Positions 41,788-50,897 of a stretch of DNA of 64,000 bases are shown piece by piece. A program made the translations under genes and the position numbers. Every line of letters begins with the position of its first letter. The first letter of the stretch is position 1. The notes under the pieces were generated by a model. That model was not told the DNA's origin, did no database searches, and worked only from the letters and a program-made list of their open reading frames with translations. This stretch comes from SAR202 cluster bacterium bin90 (lineage in GTDB: Bacteria; Chloroflexota; Dehalococcoidia; Lucifugimonadales; JADFKI01), in the NCBI GenBank assembly GCA_002238855.1, contig MPND01000015.1:20569-84568 (forward strand), read 5' to 3'.

Positions 41788-42776
41788 CAAGCCCGCGCAC
41801 GAGACCAGGCATCACGATTGACGATGTTCACCGGCATCTCGCCGCGCCCGAACCGTAGCAAGTCCGATGTCATCATCTGCGAATGCCGCCGGACCGTCTC
41901 CTCAGTCGCGCCGCCAATGTGCGGGCTGAGAATCACATTGTCCAGGCCAAGGAGCGGGTTCTGCGGCGACACCGGATGCGACTCGAACACATCCAGCGCA
42001 GCCCCCGCAATGCGGCGCTCCTTCAACACGTCCGCAAGCGCGTGCTGATCGACCACCGCCGCATCCGACGCGCTCACCAGGTACGCCCGCCGCCGCATCA
42101 GCCCCAGCATCCGCGCATCCAGCATCCCCTCAGTCTCCCCGGTCAACGGCGCATGCACGCACACGAAGTCCGAAGAACTCATTAGCCCTTCTAGCGAGAC
42201 CGACTCCACACCATCAAACAAGCCTTCAGCGTAAGGGTCGTACGCCAGCACCTTCATTCCCAGTGCCACGCACATCTCCGCCACCCTCCGCCCAATCGCA
42301 CCCAGCCCCACAATTCCAGCCGTTCGCCCTCGCAGCTCCACTCCCTGAAAGGCGATGTACGGCTCCGTCGGCGCTTGCCACTCACCTGCCTGCACATACC
42401 TATGCGCCGCCGGTATCCTCCTCGCCAGCGCAAGCATCAGCCCAAGCGTATGCTCGGCGACAGCATTCGCATTGCGCCCGGGCGTGTTCACGACGACAAT
42501 GCCCTGCGCCGTGGCATACTCCACATCCACATGATTGACAGCAGCGCGGCAGACACCGACAAATCGCAAGCCCGGCGTCAGTTCCAGCGTATCCTCAAAC
42601 ACAAAGTCCGACTCCACGACAACCGCAGTTACCGCTTCTTCATTGATTCGCTCGGCAAGTTCCAATGGGTGATAAAGCCTCTGAGTCTCCGTCCAGCTCT
42701 CGTGACTGACGCGCATAGACTGCCGAAGCAATCCAATACTCTCAGCTTCAAACGGGCACAGGATCAGCGCATGCAT
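41787..42776 (-). CDS. D-isomer specific 2-hydroxyacid dehydrogenase
   Basis: 329 aa. NAD-binding motif GLGAIGRRVAEM in the middle, hinge and substrate region FVGVCRAAVNHVDVEYA, the conserved RNANAVAEHTLGLMLAL, and catalytic residues R/E/H with H in LSPHIGGAT. It oxidises or reduces D-2-hydroxyacids such as glycerate or lactate. First gene of the sugar operon; its stop overlaps the kinase start. Confidence 0.92.
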   Translation of the reverse strand: MHALILCPFEAESIGLLRQSMRVSHESWTETQRLYHPLELAERINEEAVTAVVVESDFVFEDTLELTPGLRFVGVCRAAVNHVDVEYATAQGIVVVNTPGRNANAVAEHTLGLMLALARRIPAAHRYVQAGEWQAPTEPYIAFQGVELRGRTAGIVGLGAIGRRVAEMCVALGMKVLAYDPYAEGLFDGVESVSLEGLMSSSDFVCVHAPLTGETEGMLDARMLGLMRRRAYLVSASDAAVVDQHALADVLKERRIAGAALDVFESHPVSPQNPLLGLDNVILSPHIGGATEETVRRHSQMMTSDLLRFGRGEMPVNIVNRDAWSRARA

Positions 42777-42803
42777 ATTGCGAACCGTACTATCGAAGAC
42801 CGG

Positions 42804-43679
42804 CTAATTCCTGCCGAACGCATTCGGAAACAGGCTCCCTGTCCACAGCCTCGCCAGCAATAGCAGTTTCGTTCCCGTGCTGATTCCGATTCGCCGCTCG
42901 AACACATCGTAGTCCGCCTGCTCAATCCGCTCCAGAATGCCGCTGTATGTAGCATGCATCAGCTTCGGGCACGTCCGCGCATCCGCCGAAATCATCGGAA
43001 ACAACGCGCGGCTGCTCTCAAAATACCCGCGCGCCCGACCAGCCTGGTACGCCATAAGAGCCCGAAACCCATCCGTCAGCGCACCCCGCGCCAACTCCGC
43101 CTCCGTGTATTCGTACCGTTCCATCTCGTCCTGCGGAATGTATATGCGGTCGCGCTCCGCATCCTCCTTCACATCGCGCAGGATATTCGTCAACTGCATC
43201 GCAATCCCCATATCAACCGCATGCTCTTCCGCCTTCGGGTCGTCGTAGCCGAATATCCTTATACAAACGAGACCGACCACGGAAGCCACCTTGTAGCAGT
43301 ATTCGCGCAACTCATCGAAACTGGCAAAACGGTTCTTCACCATGTCCATCTCAACGCCCTCAAGGATTTCCTCGAAGTACCTGTACGGAATCTCGAATCG
43401 CCAAGCGGCGTCATGCAGAGCGCGAAACATAGGCGCATCCTCACCCGTCGGCTCGCTCGCGTGCAGATTGCGCCTTATCTCCTCGAAGCCGCGGTACTTC
43501 GCATCGATGGGAAGCTCGCCGTCAGCAACATCATCGCACAGCCGGCAATAGGCATACACCGCATACATCCCTCGCCTCTTCTCAGCCGGCATCGGGCGAA
43601 AAGTGTAATAGAAGTTCCGCGCATTCTCCTTCGTAACGCGCTGGCAGTGGCTATACGCAATCTCCAAATCAGTCGCCAT
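42804..43679 (-). CDS. Squalene/phytoene synthase family protein
   Basis: 291 aa from the ATG of MATDLEIAYS, with a GGAG site; a TTG lies one codon before. First aspartate-rich motif DDVAD (49-53) and the second NILRDVKEDAERDRIYIP region, both needed for Mg-diphosphate binding in head-to-head condensation of two C15 or C20 prenyl diphosphates. Whether it makes squalene, presqualene or phytoene cannot be decided from the sequence. It lies 138 nt downstream of a prenyl diphosphate synthase, which probably makes its substrate. Confidence 0.92.
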   Translation of the reverse strand: MATDLEIAYSHCQRVTKENARNFYYTFRPMPAEKRRGMYAVYAYCRLCDDVADGELPIDAKYRGFEEIRRNLHASEPTGEDAPMFRALHDAAWRFEIPYRYFEEILEGVEMDMVKNRFASFDELREYCYKVASVVGLVCIRIFGYDDPKAEEHAVDMGIAMQLTNILRDVKEDAERDRIYIPQDEMERYEYTEAELARGALTDGFRALMAYQAGRARGYFESSRALFPMISADARTCPKLMHATYSGILERIEQADYDVFERRIGISTGTKLLLLARLWTGSLFPNAFGRN

Positions 43680-43691
43680 CAAGAACCACTC

Positions 43692-43750
43692 CTTCCCCCT
43701 TGTTTGGAGAAGAGCCTGCCCCCGCGAAGGCAGGGGTTGGGATGGGGGTG
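43692..43750. repeat. Dispersed palindromic element (variant copy)
   Basis: It starts CCTTCCCCCTTG and ends GGGATGGGGGTG, like the other elements in this window, but the centre is different: CCTGCC and GGCAGG can pair. Directly after it (43761-43784) is CCATCCTGTCCATCGATGTT, a second short sequence also found at 63490 and, less exactly, 56089. Confidence 0.6.
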
Positions 43751-43817
43751 AAAATCCTTCCCATCCTGTCCATCGATGTTAGTCCTCTCAACCAATTAAC
43801 TGACCGACTGACCAATC

Positions 43818-44882
43818 CTAGTGCTCCCTGAACAGCAGGAACTCCACTAGGTTCTGATACTCTTGCTGCGCCCACTCACCCATTTCAACCGCGGCAAGCG
43901 CATCCACCGCGATTCCACCCTCCTCCACCGCCATCGCATGCGCGTGCTCCCGCACCTTAAGCCCATCCATGATATGCAGCACGTCCTCGACATTGCCGTC
44001 GCTGAGTTCTTCCTTGGCGTAAATGCTGAGAAGGTGGCGCTTATCCTCGCCCTTTGCCTCCGACATCGCGTAAACGGCGGGAAACGAGTTCTTCTTGCGC
44101 CGTATGTCCGCACCCACGGGTTTTCCCGTGCTGCTCTCATCGCCCCAAATGCCAAGGATGTCATCCCGCACTTGGAAAATAAAACCTAGCGCCCTGCCGC
44201 TCTCACGGAAGGAATCCGCGACCTTCGCGTCCGGCGAGCCAATCAGTGCCCCCATTGTGAACGAGCAGCGTATGAGTGCCCCCGTCTTGCGCGCAATCAT
44301 GTCTAGGTATTGTTGCAGTCTGATCTCACTCTGCCCCTCGAACGAGATGTCCAGGTACTGCCCCTCGATCATTTCGAGGTATGCCTGCGTCAGTTGGTTC
44401 ACCACCGCAATAACGCGGGCAGGCGGCACGCCATTGGACTGAAGGTCGTCTAACGTGCCGTCTGCAACTATCCTCAGCACATTCCCCGCCACCATAGCCT
44501 TTGGTATGCCCCATATCGCCCACAGCGTCTTGCGATGGTGTCGTGTCTCGTCGCGGTCCTGTATGTCGTCGTGAATCAGGGAGAAGTTGTGAATGAGCTC
44601 AAGCGCGGCAGCGGCGGGCATTGCCAGTTCGCGCTTGCCTCCAACGGCCTCGCAGGCGAAGAGACAAAGCGTGGGGCGCAAGTACTTGCCCTCGGTTCCC
44701 GCCGCAGGGTTTCCCTCAGGATCGACCCAGCCCATGTAGTACCGCAGCAGGTTATAGACTGCGTCATCGCCACGCAAAGCATTCCGCAAGGCATGTCCGA
44801 TTTCGTCACGATACTCCGTGAACATGCCGGGCAATTCTGGACGCAATATTTCTGCAGTGTCTGCGGAAGAGGAACAGGTCAT
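43818..44882 (-). CDS. Polyprenyl diphosphate synthase (geranylgeranyl/farnesyl type)
   Basis: 354 aa from the ATG of MTCSSSADTAE, which has GGAG 6 nt upstream; the frame is open to an ATG at 44978. First aspartate motif HDDIQDRDETRHHR, YLRPTLC (isopentenyl site), GTDDLQ-like DGTLDDLQ, and second aspartate motif VRDDILGIWGDE in which the usual last Asp is Gly. It condenses isopentenyl diphosphate onto allylic diphosphates in the cytosol. It faces away from the nuo operon. Confidence 0.92.
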   Translation of the reverse strand: MTCSSSADTAEILRPELPGMFTEYRDEIGHALRNALRGDDAVYNLLRYYMGWVDPEGNPAAGTEGKYLRPTLCLFACEAVGGKRELAMPAAAALELIHNFSLIHDDIQDRDETRHHRKTLWAIWGIPKAMVAGNVLRIVADGTLDDLQSNGVPPARVIAVVNQLTQAYLEMIEGQYLDISFEGQSEIRLQQYLDMIARKTGALIRCSFTMGALIGSPDAKVADSFRESGRALGFIFQVRDDILGIWGDESSTGKPVGADIRRKKNSFPAVYAMSEAKGEDKRHLLSIYAKEELSDGNVEDVLHIMDGLKVREHAHAMAVEEGGIAVDALAAVEMGEWAQQEYQNLVEFLLFREH

Positions 44883-45069
44883 AATGGGCTCCGCAGGGAT
44901 TTGTGCTCGCGCGCTGTCGGCGCCAGTGGCGCCTGAAAAAAGACGGTGCGGATTAACGAATTTCAGAGTAGCATTCACCCTACTCTATGTCAATGAGCCG
45001 TGCGCTGAACCCTCTGCGAAGGGCCTCATTCCGCGGCGATTGCACATAGGCGCGCGGGAACGATTTCGC

Positions 45070-45099
45070 TTGCATTGGGCTTGTGCGCTATGCTATATT
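45070..45099 (+). promoter_or_regulatory. nuoA: Predicted promoter of the nuo operon
   Basis: TTGCAT (45070-45075) and TATATT (45094-45099) are 18 nt apart, and TGC directly before the -10 gives an extended -10 (TGCTATATT). The nuoA ATG follows 37 nt downstream. No operator repeat is obvious in the 254-nt divergent gap. Confidence 0.6.
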
Positions 45100-45136
45100 C
45101 ACGGCGAGAAAGCGAAGGTTTCCACAAAGCCGAAAT

Positions 45137-45532
45137 ATGCTTGACGACTACTTCCGACAGTATGGCTATATCGCCATTTTTACCGCCATTGCGGTCGCCG
45201 TCCCAGTAGGCATGCTTTTGATGTCCTGGGCGCTGTCGCTCTTTAATATTCGTCCTCAGATTCCCAGCGCCATCAAGGAGAGCATTTACGAGTGCGGCTT
45301 CGAGACTCTGACCGGAAGATGGAGCCAGTTCAACTTCAGGTTTTACGGCTTCGCTCTGCTCTTCGTAATCTTCGATGTAGAAGTGATCTTCCTGTTCCCG
45401 TGGGCGGCGAGCTACGGCTTCATGAGCAGGCACTTCGGTGTATTCATCTTGCTGGAAATGCTCGTCTTCATCGCAATCCTGGTCGTCGGTTGGCTGTACG
45501 CGTGGCGCAAGGGCGCTCTTGAGTGGAGTTAG
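45137..45532 (+). CDS. nuoA: NADH-quinone oxidoreductase subunit A
   Basis: 131 aa from the ATG of [11 protein letters not shown]. Three membrane spans, with YECGFET (the cysteine loop of NuoA) and [23 protein letters not shown], the most conserved segment carrying the acidic residues near the quinone tunnel. First gene of the eleven-gene complex I operon. Upstream in-frame codons back to 45083 precede any ribosome site that fits. Confidence 0.93.
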   Translation: MLDDYFRQYGYIAIFTAIAVAVPVGMLLMSWALSLFNIRPQIPSAIKESIYECGFETLTGRWSQFNFRFYGFALLFVIFDVEVIFLFPWAASYGFMSRHFGVFILLEMLVFIAILVVGWLYAWRKGALEWS

Positions 45533-45548
45533 CTTGAGTGGAGTTATT

Positions 45549-46169
45549 ATGACGGACAACACCGTGCAGGAAAGCCAGGGTCTCACCATTCCACTGTTCC
45601 AGCAGACTTGGGATGTGGATAGAGAAGAAGGTGGGGTCATCAACCACCTCAAAGCGACCCACACATCTATGCTGAGAGAGCCTGTTATCGATGTGCCGGA
45701 CGATTTGGAGCGCAACGTCGCGGTTACCTCAGTTGACGCGCTGGTCAATTGGGGCAGGAAATCCGCGGTCTGGCCTCTCACTTTCGGTCTTGCCTGTTGC
45801 GCCTTCGAGATGATTGCCAGCGCTATGTCTCGCTTTGACCTGGCACGCTTCGGCATGGAAGCCTTCAGGCCGTCACCACGTCAAGCCGACCTGATTATCA
45901 TCGCGGGAACCGTCACCTGGAAAATGGCTCCCGCAATCCAACGCGTTTATGAGCAGATGGCAGAGCCCAAATGGGTGATCTCCATGGGCGTTTGCGCCAC
46001 CAGTGGCGGCCCATACTACGGCAGCTACAGCGTCGTTCCCGGCGTGAATCACATCATCCCCGTGGACGTCTATGTCCCCGGCTGCCCGCCCAGGCCCGAC
46101 GCGCTGCTATACGGCATCATGCAGCTGCACGAAAAGATCAAGCGGTACTCGATCTCCCAACAGAAGTGA
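45549..46169 (+). CDS. nuoB: NADH-quinone oxidoreductase subunit B
   Basis: 206 aa. The ligands of the terminal [4Fe-4S] cluster N2 are C83, C84 (LACCAFEM), C149 (GVCATSGG) and C179 (PGCPPRP). N2 donates electrons to quinone at the interface with NuoD. The start is the ATG of MTDNTVQ, 16 nt after nuoA; the N-terminal 55 residues are longer than in E. coli. Peripheral-arm protein on the cytoplasmic side. Confidence 0.95.
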   Translation: MTDNTVQESQGLTIPLFQQTWDVDREEGGVINHLKATHTSMLREPVIDVPDDLERNVAVTSVDALVNWGRKSAVWPLTFGLACCAFEMIASAMSRFDLARFGMEAFRPSPRQADLIIIAGTVTWKMAPAIQRVYEQMAEPKWVISMGVCATSGGPYYGSYSVVPGVNHIIPVDVYVPGCPPRPDALLYGIMQLHEKIKRYSISQQK

Positions 46170-46182
46170 GAATAGACTGCTT

Positions 46183-46635
46183 ATGACCAGAACTCTTGCA
46201 GGGGCGGATGTCGCGCGGCGAATTAACGCAGAACTACCCGGTTCCGTCATAAACTCCCGTGACGGCGATGTCCTGATCGAACTCGCCTCTTTACCCAAAG
46301 TCGCCCGCTATATGAAAGACACCGAAGGGCTGGAGTTCTCCTTCCTGTCATCGGTAACCGCCGTTGACTATGTAGAATACTTCGAGCTCGTATATCATCT
46401 CACCTCCCTGAAACTGAACCAGAGCGTCGTGCTCAAAGCGCACTGTTACGGCAGGGACGAGCTGACAGCTCCATCAGTGTGCAGTATCTGGCGCGGCGCG
46501 GACTTTCAGGAGCGCGAAGTCTGGGACCTATTCGGCATACAGTTCGAAGGGCACCCGAACCTCAAGCGTATCCTGCTCTGGGAAGGCTTCCCGGGGCACC
46601 CGCTCCGCAAGGACTTCCTGGGGCAAGACCCATAA
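46183..46635 (+). CDS. nuoC: NADH-quinone oxidoreductase subunit C (30 kDa)
   Basis: 150 aa from the ATG of MTRTLAGADVA. It ends with the family signature ADFQEREVWDLFGIQFEGHPNL and LLWEGFPGHPLRKDF. Structural subunit of the peripheral arm; separate from NuoD here (fused in E. coli). A dispersed palindromic element follows before nuoD. Confidence 0.94.
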   Translation: MTRTLAGADVARRINAELPGSVINSRDGDVLIELASLPKVARYMKDTEGLEFSFLSSVTAVDYVEYFELVYHLTSLKLNQSVVLKAHCYGRDELTAPSVCSIWRGADFQEREVWDLFGIQFEGHPNLKRILLWEGFPGHPLRKDFLGQDP

Positions 46636-46642
46636 GCATAAG

Positions 46643-46683
46643 TCCCTTCCCCCTCGAAGGGGGAAGGCTAGGATGGGGGTGAA
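46643..46683. repeat. Dispersed palindromic element between nuoC and nuoD
   Basis: CCTTCCCCCTCG and its complement GGGGGAAGG form a perfect hairpin, followed by a conserved right part GGATGGGGGTG. It belongs to the set at 43692, 52873, 56031 and 59105. Confidence 0.75.
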
Positions 46684-46739
46684 GTCTTTTGAACCTCCGA
46701 CAACTCTGATCTTTGAAGCCGCAGAAAGAACAACGACAG

Positions 46740-47843
46740 ATGACCCTCAAGACCGAGCCGGTCACCATTAATCTGGGCCCACAGCACCCGAGCACTCACG
46801 GGGTGTTCAGGCTGCGCGTAACCTTCGACGGCGAAGTAATCGTGGATGTCGAGCCTGTACTCGGCTACCTCCATCGCGGCTCCGAAAAACTCGCGGAGGG
46901 CCGCACATATGTCCAGATTGTCACGCTCACCGACCGCATGGACTACGTCGCCAGCATGTCCAACAATCTGGCGTATGTCCGATCAGTCGAGAAGCTCGCC
47001 GGCATAGAGGTCCCGGAACGCGCCCAGTACATCCGGGTCATTAGCGCCGAACTTCAGCGCATCGCAAGTCACCTGATGGCGACAGGCTTCCTGCTCAACG
47101 ACCTTGGCGCCCTCGCGACTCCGCTGATGTACTGCTTCCGCGAGCGCGAGCGCATCCTCGATCTCTTCGAAATGCTCTGCGGAGCGCGCATCACACTCAG
47201 CTACATGCGGCCCGGCGGCGTCTTCCAGGACGCGCCGGACGACTTCTGGCCCGCTCTCGAGGACTTCACCAACGCAATGCCTAACTATATCGACGAGTTG
47301 GAGCGACTGATCTCCGGCAATGAAATCGTCCTGACGCGCACCCGCGAGGTAGGCATTCTCAACGATGTTGACGCAGTGGACTTCTCCATATCCGGCCCCA
47401 TGCTCCGCGCCTCAGGCGTCGAGTGGGACCTCCGAAAAGCCGACCCATACGAGATCTACGACCGCTTGGAGTTCGATATACCCATCGGCGCGCTCGGCGA
47501 CACCTTCGACCGCTACATCGTCCGCATTCAGGAGATGCGCGAAAGCATCCGCATCATCCGACAGTGCGTAGATACTATCCCGGAAGGCTCCATCAGGACT
47601 GAGGCGCCTTTCTTCATCAGGCCCCCCGTGGGCGACTCCTACGCCGCGGTCGAATCACCAAAGGGTGAACTCGGCTTCTACCTCGTTAGCGACGGCGGAA
47701 TCTCGCCATACCGTTGCCATGTACGCGCCCCATCCTTCATAAATATCACGCCCCTGCGCGAAATGCTGCTCGGCTGGAAGATGAGCGACCTTATCATCAT
47801 CTTCGGATCGATCGACATCGTGCTGGGCGAGGTGGACAGGTAA
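46740..47843 (+). CDS. nuoD: NADH-quinone oxidoreductase subunit D (49 kDa)
   Basis: 367 aa from ATG (MTLKTEPVTIN); a TTG at 46713 is an alternative. N-terminal NLGPQHPSTHGVFRL, the quinone-site loop with conserved His, and YLHRGSEKLAEGRTYVQ. It is related to the large subunit of NiFe hydrogenases but lacks the nickel cysteines. With NuoB it forms the quinone site. Confidence 0.95.
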   Translation: MTLKTEPVTINLGPQHPSTHGVFRLRVTFDGEVIVDVEPVLGYLHRGSEKLAEGRTYVQIVTLTDRMDYVASMSNNLAYVRSVEKLAGIEVPERAQYIRVISAELQRIASHLMATGFLLNDLGALATPLMYCFRERERILDLFEMLCGARITLSYMRPGGVFQDAPDDFWPALEDFTNAMPNYIDELERLISGNEIVLTRTREVGILNDVDAVDFSISGPMLRASGVEWDLRKADPYEIYDRLEFDIPIGALGDTFDRYIVRIQEMRESIRIIRQCVDTIPEGSIRTEAPFFIRPPVGDSYAAVESPKGELGFYLVSDGGISPYRCHVRAPSFINITPLREMLLGWKMSDLIIIFGSIDIVLGEVDR

Positions 47844-47853
47844 AGGCGAGTAG

Positions 47854-49053
47854 ATGATAGATTTCTCCGCAACGGGCATCCTGAGCTTCCACGGCATTTA
47901 CAGTATCTTCGATCTGTTCCTGCCGGGTTGGCTTGCCTATGCCGCCACCTGCGGAGTGCTAGCCTTCATCGTCATCAACGCGATGGTCCTATCCACCGCG
48001 CTCTACGTCTGGTTCGAGCGCCGCACCATTGGCAGGTTTCAGTCAAGGCTCGGCCCCAACCGCTGGGGTCCCTTCGGCCTCCTCCAGCCTTTCGCCGATG
48101 TCATCAAGCTCATCGTCAAGGAAGACACCACACCCGCGACTGCCGACAAGATCGTCTTCGCTATCTCACCGATCGTCCTCTTCGCCCCGACGGTTCTGAC
48201 AATTGCCGTCATCCCATTCGGCGAAAACACGTTCCTCGGCAGGCTCAACGTCGGCATCCTGTTCCTCATAGGCGTAACCTCGCTTAACACCATCGCCGTC
48301 CTCGCGGCAGGCTTCGCATCCCGCAACAAGTACGCGATGCTAGGCTCCATGCGCGGCGTTGCAATGCTCTGCAGCTACGAAGTCCCGATGGCGCTCTCGC
48401 TCGTCGGAGTCGTGCTAATAGCGAACTCCCTCTCCCTGTACGACATTGTTCAGGCGCAGAGCGTTCCCTTCCTGCTCGTTCAGCCGCTCGGCTTCCTCGT
48501 CTTCATGGCAGCCGCCTCCGCCGAGATGAGCCGCACGCCCTTCGACCAGATCGAAGCCGAATCCGAGCTGGGCGCCGGATACCACACCGAGTACAGCGGC
48601 ATGAAATTCGCCATCTTCCAGCTCGCCGAATTCATGGCTCCCATCGTCACCAGCATCATTGCGGTAGCCATCTTCTTCGGCGGCACGCGCGGCTTCGACC
48701 CCATCCCCGGACAGGTCTGGTTCGTCATCAAGGTCGTTATCGTTCTGTTCGGCTTGCTCTGGGTTCGCGCGACCTGGCCCCGCCTGCGCATCGACCAGAT
48801 CATGGCGTTCGCGTGGAAGGGACTCTTCGCCCTCGCACTCATTAACATCTTCGTCATTGCCATCGAAGTCATGCTCTTCCAGAATGGCGAAGGACATATC
48901 TCAACCCGTGGAATGTGGACTATGGCTGCTGTGAACTGGGTCATAACGATCGCAGCCATATTCGTCATGACCAATGTGCTCGGCGGAAGGCGTCTGGAAC
49001 GCCCTACCCCCCAGCCCTCACCCCTTGCGAACATGTATGCGTCCTCGGACTAG
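47854..49053 (+). CDS. nuoH: NADH-quinone oxidoreductase subunit H
   Basis: 399 aa, about eight membrane spans. Contains RTIGRFQSRLGPNRWGPFGL and AEMSRTPFDQIEAESELGAGYHTEYSG, the quinone-side loop typical of NuoH/ND1. It connects the peripheral arm with the proton-pumping arm. The last 20 or so residues (PTPQPSPLANMYASSD) are Pro-rich, beyond the usual end. Confidence 0.95.
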   Translation: MIDFSATGILSFHGIYSIFDLFLPGWLAYAATCGVLAFIVINAMVLSTALYVWFERRTIGRFQSRLGPNRWGPFGLLQPFADVIKLIVKEDTTPATADKIVFAISPIVLFAPTVLTIAVIPFGENTFLGRLNVGILFLIGVTSLNTIAVLAAGFASRNKYAMLGSMRGVAMLCSYEVPMALSLVGVVLIANSLSLYDIVQAQSVPFLLVQPLGFLVFMAAASAEMSRTPFDQIEAESELGAGYHTEYSGMKFAIFQLAEFMAPIVTSIIAVAIFFGGTRGFDPIPGQVWFVIKVVIVLFGLLWVRATWPRLRIDQIMAFAWKGLFALALINIFVIAIEVMLFQNGEGHISTRGMWTMAAVNWVITIAAIFVMTNVLGGRRLERPTPQPSPLANMYASSD

Positions 49054-49075
49054 CACGGGACAGATTGGACTTGCC

Positions 49076-49747
49076 ATGTATGGAATTGGACTGATAAAGG
49101 GCTTGGGCATCACCATGAAAAATCTGGTCAAGCCGAGCCGTATGTTTACCCTAAACCAGTACCCCGACCGCAAGGTCAGCCTCATCGAACTCGCGAAAAT
49201 GAACGACGCCAGCCCATTCTCATTCGCGCTCAAAGAGCCTGGCACCGCGATCAAGTCGCTCGTCGGCATGGTCAGCGTTCCCGATCGCATGCCTCAGCAC
49301 GGCCGCTTCCGGGGCGAAGAGTTCAGCTGGTACGAGCAACGCTGCACCGGCTGCGCAAGCTGCGCCAAGTACTGCCCGCTCGGAATCATCCGCATCGTAA
49401 CCCACCCAAGCGGTCAGCAGGTCCCGGAAGGCGACAGCTACTCCATTGACGTATTCGACATCGACATCGGCAGGTGCATGTTCTGCGGCCTCTGCGTCGA
49501 AGCATGCCCCTACGACGCGCTCCACATGGGCAGCGGCTTCGAGGAAGGCAAGTACCAGCGCAAAGACCTCGTCATCAGCAAGCAGATGCTGAACGAGTCG
49601 CCAAAGAAGCCTAGCCTCTGGTTCCGTCCCCAGATCGAGGACAAGGGATACCACCCTCATAGGCACGACGACATCCCCTGGCAAGAAGCCGGACGCCACG
49701 AGCGGCCGACGGTGGAGCAGCAGGAAGAAAGGTGGACTGAACGCTAA
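49076..49747 (+). CDS. nuoI: NADH-quinone oxidoreductase subunit I, two [4Fe-4S] clusters
   Basis: 223 aa from the ATG of MYGIGLIKGLG. Cluster ligands C90, C93, C96, C100 and C134, C137, C140, C144. A longer charged C-terminal tail (YHPHRHDDIPWQEAGRHE...) than in E. coli may matter for docking an alternative electron donor. The stop overlaps the nuoJ start by one base. Confidence 0.95.
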   Translation: MYGIGLIKGLGITMKNLVKPSRMFTLNQYPDRKVSLIELAKMNDASPFSFALKEPGTAIKSLVGMVSVPDRMPQHGRFRGEEFSWYEQRCTGCASCAKYCPLGIIRIVTHPSGQQVPEGDSYSIDVFDIDIGRCMFCGLCVEACPYDALHMGSGFEEGKYQRKDLVISKQMLNESPKKPSLWFRPQIEDKGYHPHRHDDIPWQEAGRHERPTVEQQEERWTER

Positions 49748-50304
49748 TGCTGGGTCAGGGCACTGAAGCAAGCCTGCTTGCTGACATCGTCTTCTGGGTC
49801 ATCGCCATTTCGAGTATCGTGGCGGCGCTGGCTGTCGTCATTCTCAAAGACCTGTTCAGGGCAGCCCTGTTTCTGATAGTATCCTTCCTCGGCGTGGCGG
49901 GAATGTTCGTCCTGCTTCGCGCCGAGTTCCTCGCGGTAGTTCAGGTGCTGGTATATGTCGGCGCTATTTCCGTGCTGATTATCTTCGCCATCCTGATGAC
50001 GCGAGACGTGGAGGAAGGCAGCCCATCCAATCGGTTCCGCCTGCCAATGGCGATATTCTCGGCCCTGTTCGCGGCAGTGGCAATCTATGTCGCGCTCAGC
50101 ACCAACTGGAACACGCTGGAAGCGTCCATCGCCAGCGGCGCAATCTCAGGCGACACGCTTGAGAAAGTAAAGGGAGTGTATTCCAACACCATTCCGACGA
50201 TCGGACATCTCCTCCTGCGCGACTTCGTGCTCGCATTCGAGGTAGCTTCCGTCGTCCTGCTGGCAGCCCTGATCGGCGCTCTCGCCCTGATCCGCGAGCG
50301 CTAG
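49747..50304 (+). CDS. nuoJ: NADH-quinone oxidoreductase subunit J
   Basis: 185 aa, five membrane spans. Includes AAVQ-like VVQVLVYVGAISVLIIFAIL, the family signature near the pi-bulge helix. Membrane-arm subunit next to NuoK; forms the link between quinone site and pumps. Confidence 0.92.
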   Translation: MLGQGTEASLLADIVFWVIAISSIVAALAVVILKDLFRAALFLIVSFLGVAGMFVLLRAEFLAVVQVLVYVGAISVLIIFAILMTRDVEEGSPSNRFRLPMAIFSALFAAVAIYVALSTNWNTLEASIASGAISGDTLEKVKGVYSNTIPTIGHLLLRDFVLAFEVASVVLLAALIGALALIRER

Positions 50305-50336
50305 ATAGCGACAGAATTACCGAAAGGTCATATTAC

Positions 50337-50687
50337 TTGAGCCTGGAAAACTTTCTGATAGTGGCGGCGATTATCTTCGCCATCGGACTTTACGGCGCGA
50401 TAACCAAAAACAACGCCATCACAGTCCTGATGTCCATCGAGCTGATGTTCAACGCAGTAAACATCAGCGCGGTCGCCATGTCCCGCTACATCGTGCCCGC
50501 TTCCATCTCTCAAGACCCGGCAGCGGCAGACCTAGCCGTACAGTTCCTGCTCACGGGCCAGGTCTTCACCATATTCATTATCACGGTCGCGGCAGCGGAA
50601 GTCGCGCTCGGACTCGCTATCGTGCTATCCATCTTCAGGCAGCGCGCAAGCATTTTCGTCTCCGACGCCGCCGAGCTGAAGAACTAA
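50337..50687 (+). CDS. nuoK: NADH-quinone oxidoreductase subunit K
   Basis: 116 aa, three membrane spans. It starts with a TTG codon (MSLENFLIVAAI), supported by GAAAGG upstream and by the family N-terminus. Membrane glutamates expected of NuoK lie in the VLMSIELMFNAVNI helix. The C-terminal FRQRASIFVSDAAELKN is typical. Confidence 0.92.
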   Translation: MSLENFLIVAAIIFAIGLYGAITKNNAITVLMSIELMFNAVNISAVAMSRYIVPASISQDPAAADLAVQFLLTGQVFTIFIITVAAAEVALGLAIVLSIFRQRASIFVSDAAELKN

Positions 50688-50699
50688 TAAGGGCTAACC

Positions 50700-50894
50700 A
50701 TGTGGACTGACTACAAGAAAGCATCAAACCTGATGAGCGCCGAAATGTGGAAAGACGTGCTGGAAGGCGATGGCCTACCCACAAAAATCCTTCCCGATGG
50801 CGACATTCAGACCTGGAGCGAGCGCTCCACATTCCGCGTGCTCGTTCCAAAAGGCCGCGAACACGTCGCGGACGAAATACTGAGGAAACTTTAA
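50700..50894 (+). CDS. Small DUF2007-like protein inside the nuo operon
   Basis: 64 aa, no membrane span. The pattern WKDVLEGDGLPTKILPDGD...FRVLVPKGREHVADEIL resembles the DUF2007 'putative signal transducing' fold, in which a short alpha-beta unit reads VLLEAEGIPA...VLVPEED. It sits between nuoK and nuoL, 12 nt and 3 nt from them, so it is certainly co-translated. Not a normal complex I subunit; it may be an assembly or regulatory factor. Confidence 0.75.
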   Translation: MWTDYKKASNLMSAEMWKDVLEGDGLPTKILPDGDIQTWSERSTFRVLVPKGREHVADEILRKL

Positions 50895-50897
50895 CCA

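Noticed and set aside
49000..49053. Palindromic element fused into the end of nuoH (Pro-rich tail)
   Set aside because: The stretch is C-rich but does not align convincingly with the dispersed elements.
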